Shown here one piece after another: positions 16,199 to 24,830 of a DNA stretch of 64,000 nt; the first letter of the stretch is position 1, and the number at the start of each line of letters is the position of its first letter. The translations under genes were made by a program, and so were the position numbers. Location of the stretch: assembly GCF_965208555.1 (NCBI RefSeq), contig NZ_OZ242342.1, positions 3,224,001-3,288,000 of the forward strand, read 5' to 3'. The notes below the pieces were generated by a model. It had not been told where the DNA came from, did no database searches, and saw nothing but the letters and a program-made list of their open reading frames with translations. This DNA is from Poriferisodalis sp965208555 (GTDB lineage: Bacteria > Actinomycetota > Acidimicrobiia > Acidimicrobiales > Poriferisodalaceae).

Positions 16199-16981
16199 AT
16201 GGCAGACGGACTGAGGGTCGAGCGAGACGGGCGGGTCGGGCTGGTGATCATGGATCGGCCGCCCCACAACTTCCTGAGCTACCGCCAAGTGCACGACATC
16301 GCCGACGCAATGGTGGAGCTGGAACAGGACATGAGCATCGGCTGCGCCGTGCTGGCGGCCGAGGGACGCTCGTTTTGCGCCGGGGCCGACTTGGGCGGCG
16401 AGGGCGTCGGCGGCGGCGCCGAGGAGAAGGTCGGCGGCAGTGCCACGCTGCAGCTCTACCAGGGCTCGGGTCGGCTGTTCGATGTGACCCTGCCGATCGT
16501 CGGGGCGATTCACGGCCCGGCCATCGGTGGAGGTCTGGGGCTCGCCATGGTGCCGGACATCCGCATTACCTGCCCCGAAGCCCGGTTCTGTGCCAACTTC
16601 GCTTCCCTGGGCATCCATCAGGGTTTCGGCATGAGCGCCACGATGCCGCTGCTGCTGGGGCCCGAGCGCGCCGCAAAGGTGCTGCTGGGCGCCAAGCGCT
16701 ACAAGGGCGACGAGGCTGTCGAGCTGGGTCTGGCAGACGAATGCGTGCCGGCCGATCAGGTGCGTGACCGTGCCATCGAGGTGGCAAGTGAGATCGCAGC
16801 CAATGCGCCGCTGGCCGTGCGGGCCATCAAGGCCACGCTGCGGCTGGGCCTCGGCGACAAGGTGCGCGAGATCACCCAGCGCGAGGCAGCAGAGCAGCTG
16901 CGCCTGTCGGGCACCGAGGACGCCCGCGAGGGCATGAAGGCGGTATCGGAACGCCGCCCGGGGAACTTCGTCGGGCGTTAG
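16199..16981 (+). CDS. Enoyl-CoA hydratase/isomerase (crotonase) family protein
   Basis: 260 residues, normal length. The oxyanion-hole regions are RSFCAGADLGG (about residue 60) and GAIHGPAIGGGLGLAM (about 102). In the active-site hairpin the sequence is NFASLGIHQGFGMSATM, where typical hydratases carry a catalytic Glu; it is absent here by hand alignment. The protein keeps the thioester-binding fold but may be an isomerase, hydrolase or another crotonase activity. AGGAG nine bases before ATG 16199 supports the start. The 154 bases upstream separate it from the divergent DUF169 gene and hold nothing else I can recognise. Confidence 0.8.
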   Translation: MADGLRVERDGRVGLVIMDRPPHNFLSYRQVHDIADAMVELEQDMSIGCAVLAAEGRSFCAGADLGGEGVGGGAEEKVGGSATLQLYQGSGRLFDVTLPIVGAIHGPAIGGGLGLAMVPDIRITCPEARFCANFASLGIHQGFGMSATMPLLLGPERAAKVLLGAKRYKGDEAVELGLADECVPADQVRDRAIEVASEIAANAPLAVRAIKATLRLGLGDKVREITQREAAEQLRLSGTEDAREGMKAVSERRPGNFVGR

Positions 16982-17056
16982 CCCGAGCATCAGACTCGTC
17001 GGCCGCTACTCCGAGCGGCAGCTCTGCGCGTCGCTGCGGGGGCGGGCTGGCGCGAC

Positions 17057-17992
17057 ATGATGGACGTGATGAACCCAATGCGAGTCGCTATCACGGGCAT
17101 TCGGGGACTGATCGGAGGAGCGCTGGCCGCGAGCTTGCGTGCCGACGGCCACGAGATCGTCGGCGTCTCGCGGCGGACCGATCCGGTCGGTGCGTCGGCA
17201 GCCGCCGATGAGACGGCCGAGCGGACAGTGGCATGGGATGTGGCAGCTGGGACCATCGATGCATCTGCGCTCGAGGGGCTCGACGCCATCGTGCATCTGG
17301 CGGGCGAGAGCATCGGAGGGCGGTGGACCGACAGGCGCAAGGCGGCGATCATGTCCAGCCGCGTCGAGTCCACCAGGCTGCTCGCGGGAGTTGTTCGCGA
17401 GCTCGACGCCAAGCCGTCAGTGTTCGTGTGCGGCTCGGCTATCGGCTTCTACGGCGACCGGGGCGACGAGGAGCTGACCGAGCGGTCGCTGCCGGGCGAC
17501 GGCTTCCTGGCAGACGTGTGCATGCGCTGGGAGCGCGCAGCGGTGCCGATCCCAGATTCCGGAGTGCGGCTTGTGCGCATACGCACCGGTCTCGTGGTGG
17601 GTTCCGGAGCCGAGGCCATTGATCGGATGGCGACGATCACGCGGCTCGGCGCCGGCGGTCCGCTGGGAGGTGGCCGTCAGTGGTGGAGCTGGATCAGCCT
17701 CGACGACGAAGTGCGGGCCATACGCCATCTCATCGACAGCGACGCGAGCGGGGCGTTCAACCTGACGGCACCCAACCCCGTCCGCCAACGCGACTTCCAG
17801 CGTGCGTTGAGCGCTGCGTTGCGACGTCCGTCGTTCATGCCGGCGCCGCAATTCGCGATCCGCGCCGCCCTGGGTGAGGTGGGCCAATCACTGCTGCTCG
17901 ATTCGACCCGTGTGCTTCCCGATGCCCTCGCAGAGGACGGCTTCGAGTTCATTCACCCTCAGCTGGACGGCGCGCTCGCCGAAGCGCTCTAG
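17057..17992 (+). CDS. TIGR01777 family NAD-dependent epimerase-like protein (YfcH-like)
   Basis: 311 residues. The N-terminal Rossmann motif is AITGIRGLIGGALA, followed by IVHLAGESIGGRWTD, and a Ser/Tyr active-site region CGSAIGFYGDRG. The C-terminus has the DUF1731-type end (LPDALAEDGFEF). The family resembles extended short-chain reductases of the YfcH/SulA type; substrates are unknown. The start is uncertain: ATGs at 17057, 17060, 17069 and 17078 are all in frame, and MRVAITG (17078) begins the fold. It follows the crotonase gene on the same strand after 75 bases. Confidence 0.8.
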   Translation: MMDVMNPMRVAITGIRGLIGGALAASLRADGHEIVGVSRRTDPVGASAAADETAERTVAWDVAAGTIDASALEGLDAIVHLAGESIGGRWTDRRKAAIMSSRVESTRLLAGVVRELDAKPSVFVCGSAIGFYGDRGDEELTERSLPGDGFLADVCMRWERAAVPIPDSGVRLVRIRTGLVVGSGAEAIDRMATITRLGAGGPLGGGRQWWSWISLDDEVRAIRHLIDSDASGAFNLTAPNPVRQRDFQRALSAALRRPSFMPAPQFAIRAALGEVGQSLLLDSTRVLPDALAEDGFEFIHPQLDGALAEAL

Positions 17993-18029
17993 CAGCGATA
18001 AACACGCTGTCGAACGAACGCTGGCGTCC

Positions 18030-18035
18030 TAGCGT
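18030..18035 (+). promoter_or_regulatory. -10 box TAGCGT, leaderless start of the penicillin-acylase-type gene
   Basis: The hexamer ends seven bases before ATG 18043 and includes the GTG (18034) that would be the longer start. This argues for ATG 18043. Confidence 0.45.
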
Positions 18036-18042
18036 GGCCGCC

Positions 18043-20337
18043 ATGACCCCGAGCAGCGGATCGAGCGGCAGTGTTGCAACGAGCGAACTCGGTGCGACGG
18101 TCCGGCGTGACAGGTGGGGCATCGCCCATGTCGAGGCGCTCTCGGCAGAGGCGGTGTTCGCGGCTCAGGGCTGGGTGGCGGCCGACGACCGGATCTGGCA
18201 GATGGAGTGGGATCGTCGCCGGGCTCTCGGACGTTGGGCCGAAGTCGTCGGCATGGCTGGCGCCCGTGAGGACGCTTTCTTCCGCCGGTTGGGGCTCGCC
18301 GCAATCTCCCGAGCCGACTACGCAGCGCTCAACGGGCATACCCAGGCGATGTGTGAGGCCTACACGCAGGGTGTGAACCGCTGGCTCCTGACCCATCAAG
18401 ACGCACTGCCGGCGGAATTTGAGCATCACCCGGCTCCGCCCGAGCCGTGGGAGCCATGGCACTGCGTCGCCGTCTACAAGCTGCGGCACATCTTCATGGG
18501 CACGCTCACCCGCAAGCTGTGGCGCGGGCGCATCTTGGCTCAAGCCGGCCCGGAGGCCGTCATGGCCACGGTCGGGGACATCGAGGCCGACGCTGCAATG
18601 GCGCCCGGCGATTTGCCCCGTCCCGATCTGCTTGCCGATGCGGTTCGCGTGCTCGATGCCAGCGCATCCGACATGGCAGCGCTGGCGGCAGCCATGGACT
18701 CCGACGGCGCATCAAACTCGTGGGCGCTCAGCGGCGAGCGCACCGCCAGCGGCAAGCCCCTGCTGGCGGGCGACCCGCACCGCGGCATCGAGTTCCCGAA
18801 CGTGTACCACCAGTGCCACCTCCGCTGCGACGAGTTCGATGCGATCGGGATGGGCTTCCCCGGCGTGCCGGGTTTCCCGCACTTCGGCCACAACGCCGAA
18901 GTGGCCTGGGGCATCACCCATGGCATGTGTGACGACACCGATGTGTTCGTCGAGCGCTTCGCAGCGGACGCTGGCTCGTGGCGGCTGGCGGACGGCACGA
19001 CCGTTGACTGGCGCCACGAGCCGCTGGAGATCCGTGGCGAGGGCACGGTCGAGGTGCTCTGCGGCGCCACGCCTAGGGGACCAGTAGTGCTCGGCGACCC
19101 GGCCGATGGCGTTGCACTCTCGATGCAGTGGACCGGTATGTTCGGCGCCGACACAACGCTGGATGCCCAATGGCCGATGCTGGTCGCGGGCTCGACGGCT
19201 GAGCTGATCGAAGCAGTCCGACCGTGGGTGCTGCCGGTGAACAACCTGCTGGCCGCTGACCGGGCCGGTTCGATTGCCTTCAAGATCCGCGGGCGCGTCA
19301 TCGAGCGCTCTCCGGCCAGCCGCTGGACACCGGTGCCCGGAACCGACGAATTCGCCTGGGATGGATTGCATCCCGTGCCGTTCGAAGACCTGCCGCAGTG
19401 GGCCGATCCCGAGCGTGGCTTCCTGGTGACGGCCAACAATCGAACCGCCGACGGCGGCCCCTACATCTCGCTGGACTTTGCAGGCCCGAGCCGTCACGAC
19501 CGCATCTGCGAGCTGCTGACGCCGATGACGGGTGCCGCCGTCGCCGACATGAGCGCAGTCCACGGTGACGTCACCTCGCTAGTGGCCCCGCAGGTGCTCG
19601 GCCTGATCGCCGAGTACGCCGTGGAGTGCGGTCACGAGCTATCCCATGGATTGCTGGACATGCTGGCCGACTGGGATCAGCGCATGACCGCCGACTCGGC
19701 AGCGGCAACCGTCTACGCGGTCGTCAAGCGTCGGCTCATCGAGTCGATCGTCGAGCGGCTCGGCATCGCCGGTGCCGAGCTCGGCGCTGCCGGATGGCCC
19801 CCTGCCGGCGAGGCCAGCCGCATGGCGGCGGGCGCAGCCACACGGATGCTCTGCGAGCGGAATCTCGACGTCGTGCCGGGGCTGGACAATCCCATCGGGC
19901 GTCGCATGGCGGTCAGCGCGTGCGTGGACGAGACCGCAGCCGAGCTGTCGCAGCGCCTTGGCGACGACCCCAGCGAATGGACGTGGGGCCGGGTGCATCG
20001 GATGGCATCGCCGCACCCGCTTGCCTCGGCACTCGCCGCGGCACGGGACTTGCATCCGCCGATCGACGGCTGCGCCGGCGACGGTGACACCGTTCGCCAA
20101 GGCGGCACCGCGCCCGAGACTGGCGAGCGAGCCATTCACGGCTCCGTTGCCCGGTACGCATTCGATCTCGGCGACTGGGACAGCTCCGGTTGGGTGGTCC
20201 CCCATGGTGTGTCGGGCGTACGCGGCGGCGGCCACGACCTCGACCAGCGGCAGGCTTGGCTGGCCTGCGAGCTGATCCCGATGGCCTACAGCTCCGAGGC
20301 AGTGACCTCCGTCACCATCCATGAGCACGAGATCTGA
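18043..20337 (+). CDS. Penicillin acylase family protein (Ntn hydrolase)
   Basis: 764 residues, the usual precursor length. The alpha part begins with VRRDRWGIAHVEA and QGWVAADDRIWQMEWDRRRA. At residue 224 lies the nucleophile site GASNSWALSG, where the precursor is expected to cut itself before Ser to expose an N-terminal Ser. The beta part continues with SGKPLLAGDPH and FGHNAEVAWGITHG. Members cleave amide bonds of beta-lactams, acyl-homoserine lactones or acyl-peptides; which one cannot be told. No signal peptide is visible, unlike many periplasmic homologues, so it may act in the cytoplasm. It overlaps the next gene by 17 bases. Confidence 0.9.
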   Translation: MTPSSGSSGSVATSELGATVRRDRWGIAHVEALSAEAVFAAQGWVAADDRIWQMEWDRRRALGRWAEVVGMAGAREDAFFRRLGLAAISRADYAALNGHTQAMCEAYTQGVNRWLLTHQDALPAEFEHHPAPPEPWEPWHCVAVYKLRHIFMGTLTRKLWRGRILAQAGPEAVMATVGDIEADAAMAPGDLPRPDLLADAVRVLDASASDMAALAAAMDSDGASNSWALSGERTASGKPLLAGDPHRGIEFPNVYHQCHLRCDEFDAIGMGFPGVPGFPHFGHNAEVAWGITHGMCDDTDVFVERFAADAGSWRLADGTTVDWRHEPLEIRGEGTVEVLCGATPRGPVVLGDPADGVALSMQWTGMFGADTTLDAQWPMLVAGSTAELIEAVRPWVLPVNNLLAADRAGSIAFKIRGRVIERSPASRWTPVPGTDEFAWDGLHPVPFEDLPQWADPERGFLVTANNRTADGGPYISLDFAGPSRHDRICELLTPMTGAAVADMSAVHGDVTSLVAPQVLGLIAEYAVECGHELSHGLLDMLADWDQRMTADSAAATVYAVVKRRLIESIVERLGIAGAELGAAGWPPAGEASRMAAGAATRMLCERNLDVVPGLDNPIGRRMAVSACVDETAAELSQRLGDDPSEWTWGRVHRMASPHPLASALAAARDLHPPIDGCAGDGDTVRQGGTAPETGERAIHGSVARYAFDLGDWDSSGWVVPHGVSGVRGGGHDLDQRQAWLACELIPMAYSSEAVTSVTIHEHEI

Positions 20338-21232
20338 TCAAGCATCTTTCCTTCGCCGGCACCATCTTTCGCCACAAGCGGCCGCCTACCGGACGCAGCG
20401 CAAGCCGTCGGTACCGATCAAGATGCCCGACCTCTCCGATCATGCGGCGGTGGCGCGCTGGCGGGCCGAAACCAACGCGCTCTGGGGCGAAGCTGACGAT
20501 CCGCAGGTTCCGCACCGACGGCAGGAAATCGGAGGTGTGCCGTGCCTCGTCGCTGGCCCACCGCCAGGTTCCGGCGCCCCGGTCGTACTCTATGCGCACG
20601 GCGGCGGCTACGTGCTGGGCAGCGCCGCTGTCGCGATCCCGATCACCGCTCGTCTGGGCCGGACCCTGCGGGTGGTCTCAGTGGACTACCGCCAACCGCC
20701 GGAGCACCCGTTCCCGGCAGCCCTCGACGATGTCTTGGCCGTGTACCTAGCGCTCGCCGCGGGCGACACTCCCGTAGCGCTCGCAGGCGACTCGTCCGGG
20801 GGAGCGCTCGCGCTCAGCGCTGCGGTGATGGCCACAGCTCGAGGCGCTCGGCCGGCAGCGGTCGCGCTGTTCAGTCCCTTGCTCGACCACGCTGCCGTAC
20901 CCGGCAGCCCGCTCGTCGACGGCGAGGGACGACGCCTCATCGATCATTACGTCGGCGGTGCCGATCCAGCTGACCCTCGCCTGTCGCCGCTACGCGCCGA
21001 TCTCAGCGAGTTGCCTGGGGTGCTCGTGCAAGCAGGGGCCGATGAGCCCCTCGCGTCTCAGGCCGTCGAGTTGCAGGCTCGCGCGGTCGCCGTGGGCACC
21101 AACATCACGCTCGAATTGTGGGAGCACCTGTGGCACACATGGCACTACCACCACCTGCCAGAGGCCGACCAGGCCCTCATCGAGGCGGCTGCCTTCCTGG
21201 CAGCACTCCTCAGCCAGCCAAGTGGGCCGTGA
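20321..21232 (+). CDS. Alpha/beta hydrolase, hormone-sensitive-lipase family esterase
   Basis: 303 residues. The HSL oxyanion motif is YAHGGGYVLGS, the nucleophile is in LAGDSSGGALA, the acid in VQAGADEPLASQA and the His near LWEHLWHTWHYHH. The set is complete for an active carboxylesterase. ATG 20321 lies inside the end of the acylase gene, so translation is probably coupled; the two hydrolases may act on the same class of acylated compound. Its end overlaps the oppositely oriented hydrolase at 21210 by 23 bases. Confidence 0.88.
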   Translation: MSTRSDQASFLRRHHLSPQAAAYRTQRKPSVPIKMPDLSDHAAVARWRAETNALWGEADDPQVPHRRQEIGGVPCLVAGPPPGSGAPVVLYAHGGGYVLGSAAVAIPITARLGRTLRVVSVDYRQPPEHPFPAALDDVLAVYLALAAGDTPVALAGDSSGGALALSAAVMATARGARPAAVALFSPLLDHAAVPGSPLVDGEGRRLIDHYVGGADPADPRLSPLRADLSELPGVLVQAGADEPLASQAVELQARAVAVGTNITLELWEHLWHTWHYHHLPEADQALIEAAAFLAALLSQPSGP

Positions 21233-22082
21233 CCGCCGCCACTACGGCCGCGGGTTGCTCGTAGGGGAGCATGTGTCCGGCACCGTCGACGAGTTCGACG
21301 GTGGCGTCGGGCAGCGCCGCCTGCCATGCGTCGGCGTAAGCAGGCGGGATCAGCCGGTCCTGTCGGCCCCACACCAGCAACGTGGGCACCGTCACTCGGT
21401 ATGCCCGTTCCGAGAATCGCCGGTTGGGGATCGGGAACAGGATCTTGCCGGCCATGCCCTGCTGGCGGGCCCGGGCCACCATGAAGCGCGTCAGCGTGGC
21501 GTTGTCGGAGAAATCGGCGCCGCCGGTCAGCACTTCCTCACCCACATTCGGATCTGCGAAGAGCACCTCGGCGAGCTGGTAGGGGAGCATCGCAAAGATG
21601 TCGGGAATCGGGTGATCACCCAGCCACATCCCCGCGGGGCACAGCAGGGCCATCCGGCCTACTGACTGGGGTGCCAGGGCCGCCATCTCGGCGGCGATCA
21701 TGCCGCCCATCGAGTGGCCCATCAGGTGCAGCTCGCCGATCCCCGAGCCTGCGCCCGAATGTGGGAGCAGGCCCATCTCGGTGGCTACGTCCCAGCCGTG
21801 CAGTGCGAAGTCCTGCATGTCGGACAGGCGGTCCTCGTCGCCGTGCTCGCTCCATGCGGGCCACACCGGTGCCACCACGCGCAGGCCGGCCGCGGCCAGG
21901 CTGTCGAGCACGGGCTCGCCGGGCAGCCATCCGCCGGCGCCGTGCAGCGCCAGCACGGTCGCCGTGCCAGCAGACGCTCCGCCTGCGGGCTCGTAAACGC
22001 GCACCGGCGCAGTCACTGATCGCCGGGTCGTGATGAGAACCTCTTCAAAGGTCGGCGCGGGTGCAGTGTCGGTGGCGCTCAT
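21210..22082 (-). CDS. Alpha/beta hydrolase
   Basis: 290 residues. ALHGAGGWLPGEPV carries the oxyanion site, LMGHSMGGMIAAE the nucleophile Ser, VWGRQDRLIPP the acid, and VDGAGHMLPYEQP the His. It resembles C-C-bond hydrolases and esterases used in ring or ester catabolism. Its start overlaps the stop of the LLM oxidoreductase by four bases (ATGA), so it is the last gene of a leftward transcript with that enzyme. The stop overlaps the convergent esterase. The substrate is unknown, but the neighbours suggest a degradative role. Confidence 0.87.
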   Translation of the reverse strand: MSATDTAPAPTFEEVLITTRRSVTAPVRVYEPAGGASAGTATVLALHGAGGWLPGEPVLDSLAAAGLRVVAPVWPAWSEHGDEDRLSDMQDFALHGWDVATEMGLLPHSGAGSGIGELHLMGHSMGGMIAAEMAALAPQSVGRMALLCPAGMWLGDHPIPDIFAMLPYQLAEVLFADPNVGEEVLTGGADFSDNATLTRFMVARARQQGMAGKILFPIPNRRFSERAYRVTVPTLLVWGRQDRLIPPAYADAWQAALPDATVELVDGAGHMLPYEQPAAVVAAVTAHLAG

Positions 22083-23362
22083 GCCACCGGGCCCTTGGGC
22101 GCCTCGGGATAGCGGCGAGCGTCAGCCATCGTGTCCTCGGGACGCACCCGGTCGTCCATCGGCTTGCACCACCAGTCGGGGGCGTCGGCGAACTCGTCGC
22201 CCCAGATGCCGCGCAGGCCCGGCATCACTTTCTCGGCGAACAGCTGGCTGGAGTAGCGGGTCTTCCAGTCGGGCATGTTGCCCATGTGCAGCAGGCAGAA
22301 CACCGTGCCGACGCGCAGCCGCTTGATCATGTCCTCCATGCGTTCGCGCACGGTGTCGGGTGAACCGGCGATGACGTAGCCGCCCTCAACCAGGTCCTTC
22401 CAGGTCAGCCGCTTGAACAGCTCTTGGTTCTCCTTGCGGAACTGGTCCAGCTTGCCGGCCTGGATGGTCTTGACCGTCCGGTAGCCGGGCGGGTCGGCGA
22501 AGCCCGGGAACACGTGCAGGCAGCGGTTGAAGAAATACAGCATGTGCTCGCTGTAGAGCTCCTCCGCCTCGGCGTCGGTGGCTGCCGTGCAGATGATCTG
22601 CGCGAACCCGGCACGGCCCGGCGACATGGATTTGTTCGTCTCCTCGACACGGTTCCAGTACCCGTCCATCAGCGTCTGGCCGGCCAGGTAGCCGTTGAAG
22701 CTCAGGTACGAGTAGTTGTAGTCGTTCTCGAGGCAGAAGTCCCACGTCTCGATGGAACCGCCGCCGGGGATGTAGATCGGCGGGTGGGGCTGCTGGATCG
22801 GCTTTGGCCAGCAGTTCACGTAGCGCAGCTGGGTGTACTTGCCGTCGAAGGCGAACACGTCTGGATTGGTCCACGCCTCCATGATCAGGTCATGGGCCTC
22901 GTAGTACTTCTCGCGGGTCAGCGCCGGGATCTGCCCGTAGGTGAAGTTGGTGTCCATCGGTGTGCCCACCGGGAACCCGGCCACCAGCCGCCCGCCGCTG
23001 AGGCAGTCGAGCATGGCGAACTCCTCGGCTACCCGGTGCGGTGGGTTGTACAGGGCGATCGAGTTGCCGATGACGCAGATGGCGGCCTGCGAGGTCCGCC
23101 GGGCCAGGCCGGCAGCGATGATGTTGGGGCTCGGCATGATGCCGTAGCCGTTCTGGTGATGCTCGTTGACACCTATGCCGTCGAAGCCCAGCTCGTCGGC
23201 GAATTCGAGCTGGTCCATGTACTCGTGGTAAACGCCGTTGGCGCGCTCGGGGTCGAACAGTGAGCCGTCGATATCGACCCATACAGACCGGTGCTCGGTC
23301 TTGAAGTCGTCGGGCAGGTCGGGCCATGGCATGAGGTTGAACCAGCAGAACTTGACGGTCAT
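22079..23362 (-). CDS. LLM class flavin-dependent oxidoreductase
   Basis: 427 residues, longer than the common 330-360. The TIM-barrel pattern is clear: FADELGFDGIGVNEHHQNGYG, then RVAEEFAMLDCLSGGRLVAGF, and a C-terminal GSPDTVRERMEDM. Members use FMN or F420 for monooxygenation or reduction. EHHxxGYG near residue 68 is common in the alkanal monooxygenase-like branch. F420 is made in this organism (FO synthase at 57908-60484), so either cofactor is possible. AAGGAG eight bases before ATG 23362 supports the start. It lies between a P450 and a hydrolase on the same strand. Confidence 0.88.
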   Translation of the reverse strand: MTVKFCWFNLMPWPDLPDDFKTEHRSVWVDIDGSLFDPERANGVYHEYMDQLEFADELGFDGIGVNEHHQNGYGIMPSPNIIAAGLARRTSQAAICVIGNSIALYNPPHRVAEEFAMLDCLSGGRLVAGFPVGTPMDTNFTYGQIPALTREKYYEAHDLIMEAWTNPDVFAFDGKYTQLRYVNCWPKPIQQPHPPIYIPGGGSIETWDFCLENDYNYSYLSFNGYLAGQTLMDGYWNRVEETNKSMSPGRAGFAQIICTAATDAEAEELYSEHMLYFFNRCLHVFPGFADPPGYRTVKTIQAGKLDQFRKENQELFKRLTWKDLVEGGYVIAGSPDTVRERMEDMIKRLRVGTVFCLLHMGNMPDWKTRYSSQLFAEKVMPGLRGIWGDEFADAPDWWCKPMDDRVRPEDTMADARRYPEAPKGPVA

Positions 23363-23439
23363 GCAGGGGCTCCTTCGAGGATCGAGTTCGGACGAGACAG
23401 TCTCAGACGAAAGGGTTGCAGGCGAGCCAACAGTCTGGG

Positions 23440-24762
23440 CTATCGGCGCGTGACGCGGACCGGCAGGTAGGTGTAGCCGTGGATGAACGAGGAGAGCGAG
23501 CGCTGGGGCTCAGCCTGGACTTCGATTCGCTCGAAGCGCGGCAGGATCTCCTCCCACAAAACCCTCAACTGCAGCTCGGCCAGCCGACTGCCGAGGCAGT
23601 AGTGAAAGCCGTAGCCGAACGAGAGGTGACTGGCGGCATTGTGACGCTCGATGTCGAGGTCGTCGGCGTTGTCGCCGAAGACCTCCTCGTCTCGATTGGC
23701 CGAGACGTACCACATCAGGACCTGATCGTCCTTGCGGATCTGCTTGCCGCCGATCACGCAGTCGGCGGTGGCGGTGCGCCGCATGTAGGCCAGCGGCGTC
23801 TGCCAGCGGATGATCTCCGGCACGAAGCCGGCGATGAGATCGGGGTTCGCGTTGAGCTTGTCGTACTGATCGGGGTACTTGTTGAGGGCGTACACGCTGC
23901 CTGACATGGTGTTGCGCGTCGTGTCGTTGCCGCCGACGATCAGCAGGATCAGATTGCCGAGGTGGGCCGCGGCGGGCAGGTGACTCGTGGCTTCGCCGTG
24001 CACCAGCATCGAGATCATGTCGTTGCCGGGGTTCGTCCGCCGCTCCTCCCAGAGCCGCTCGAAGTACGGCAGGCAATCGGAGAACTCCTCGCGCCGCTGG
24101 GCGCTGGTCTCGACGATGCCCTCCGGACCGGGGATGGTGGTCACCAAGTCGGACCAACGGGTGAGCTTTCGCCGGTCCTCCAGCGGGAAGTCGAACAGGG
24201 TCGCCAGCATCAGCGTGGTCAGCTCGACCGACACCGTGTCGACCCAGTCGAACGTCTCGCCCTCAGGCAGGGAGTCGAGCACCTTCGTCGCGCGTTCCCG
24301 GATGAGCCCCTCGAGGTTCCGCAGGTTGGTGGGGGCCATCATCGGCTGGACGGTGCGGCGCTGGCGCCGGTGCTCGGGCGCGTCCATGGTGATGAACGAG
24401 TTCAGGGGCGTCGTCGGAGGCAAGTCAGTGTCTGCGGGCGGTCCGACGGTGATGCCGTGGGCCGAGCAGAACGTCTCGTCGTCGCTCTCCACCTCGCGGA
24501 CGTCGGCCCACCTCGTGACCGACCAGTAGCGTCCCGCCGATCCCAGCTCGTTGAAGTGGACGGGATCTTCCGCTCGCAGCCGTGCGAAGTGATCGTGCCA
24601 GCGATCCTCGCGGAACAGGTGAGGATTCAGCGGGTTGATCTCATCGATGCCGAGCTCGGCTGCAGGCGGGACACCCGCACCGAACTGCGCCTGTTCCCGA
24701 TCGGGATTCACCGCGCCGCCGGCCCGCCATGCCTCCCGCTCTGCCTCTGTTGCCGTTGCCAT
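23440..24762 (-). CDS. Cytochrome P450
   Basis: 440 residues. The I-helix oxygen motif is VGGNDTTRNTM, the K-helix ExxR is EIIR, and the haem loop is FGYGFHYCLGSRLAE with the Cys thiolate. The region WQTPLAYMRRTATAD resembles mycobacterial CYP125/CYP142-type sterol and fatty-chain hydroxylases, though this grouping is only by eye. GGGGGTG before ATG 24762 supports the start; the longer frame to 24828 lacks support. No ferredoxin gene is adjacent. The neighbouring LLM oxidoreductase, acyl-CoA dehydrogenase and hydrolase suggest oxidative degradation of a hydrophobic compound. Confidence 0.92.
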   Translation of the reverse strand: MATATEAEREAWRAGGAVNPDREQAQFGAGVPPAAELGIDEINPLNPHLFREDRWHDHFARLRAEDPVHFNELGSAGRYWSVTRWADVREVESDDETFCSAHGITVGPPADTDLPPTTPLNSFITMDAPEHRRQRRTVQPMMAPTNLRNLEGLIRERATKVLDSLPEGETFDWVDTVSVELTTLMLATLFDFPLEDRRKLTRWSDLVTTIPGPEGIVETSAQRREEFSDCLPYFERLWEERRTNPGNDMISMLVHGEATSHLPAAAHLGNLILLIVGGNDTTRNTMSGSVYALNKYPDQYDKLNANPDLIAGFVPEIIRWQTPLAYMRRTATADCVIGGKQIRKDDQVLMWYVSANRDEEVFGDNADDLDIERHNAASHLSFGYGFHYCLGSRLAELQLRVLWEEILPRFERIEVQAEPQRSLSSFIHGYTYLPVRVTRR

Positions 24763-24830
24763 GTCGTTCACCCCCGCATGAGGATTCAGCCGCGTCGAAC
24801 CCGGAGGCATCGACGACCGGTCCGTCAACT

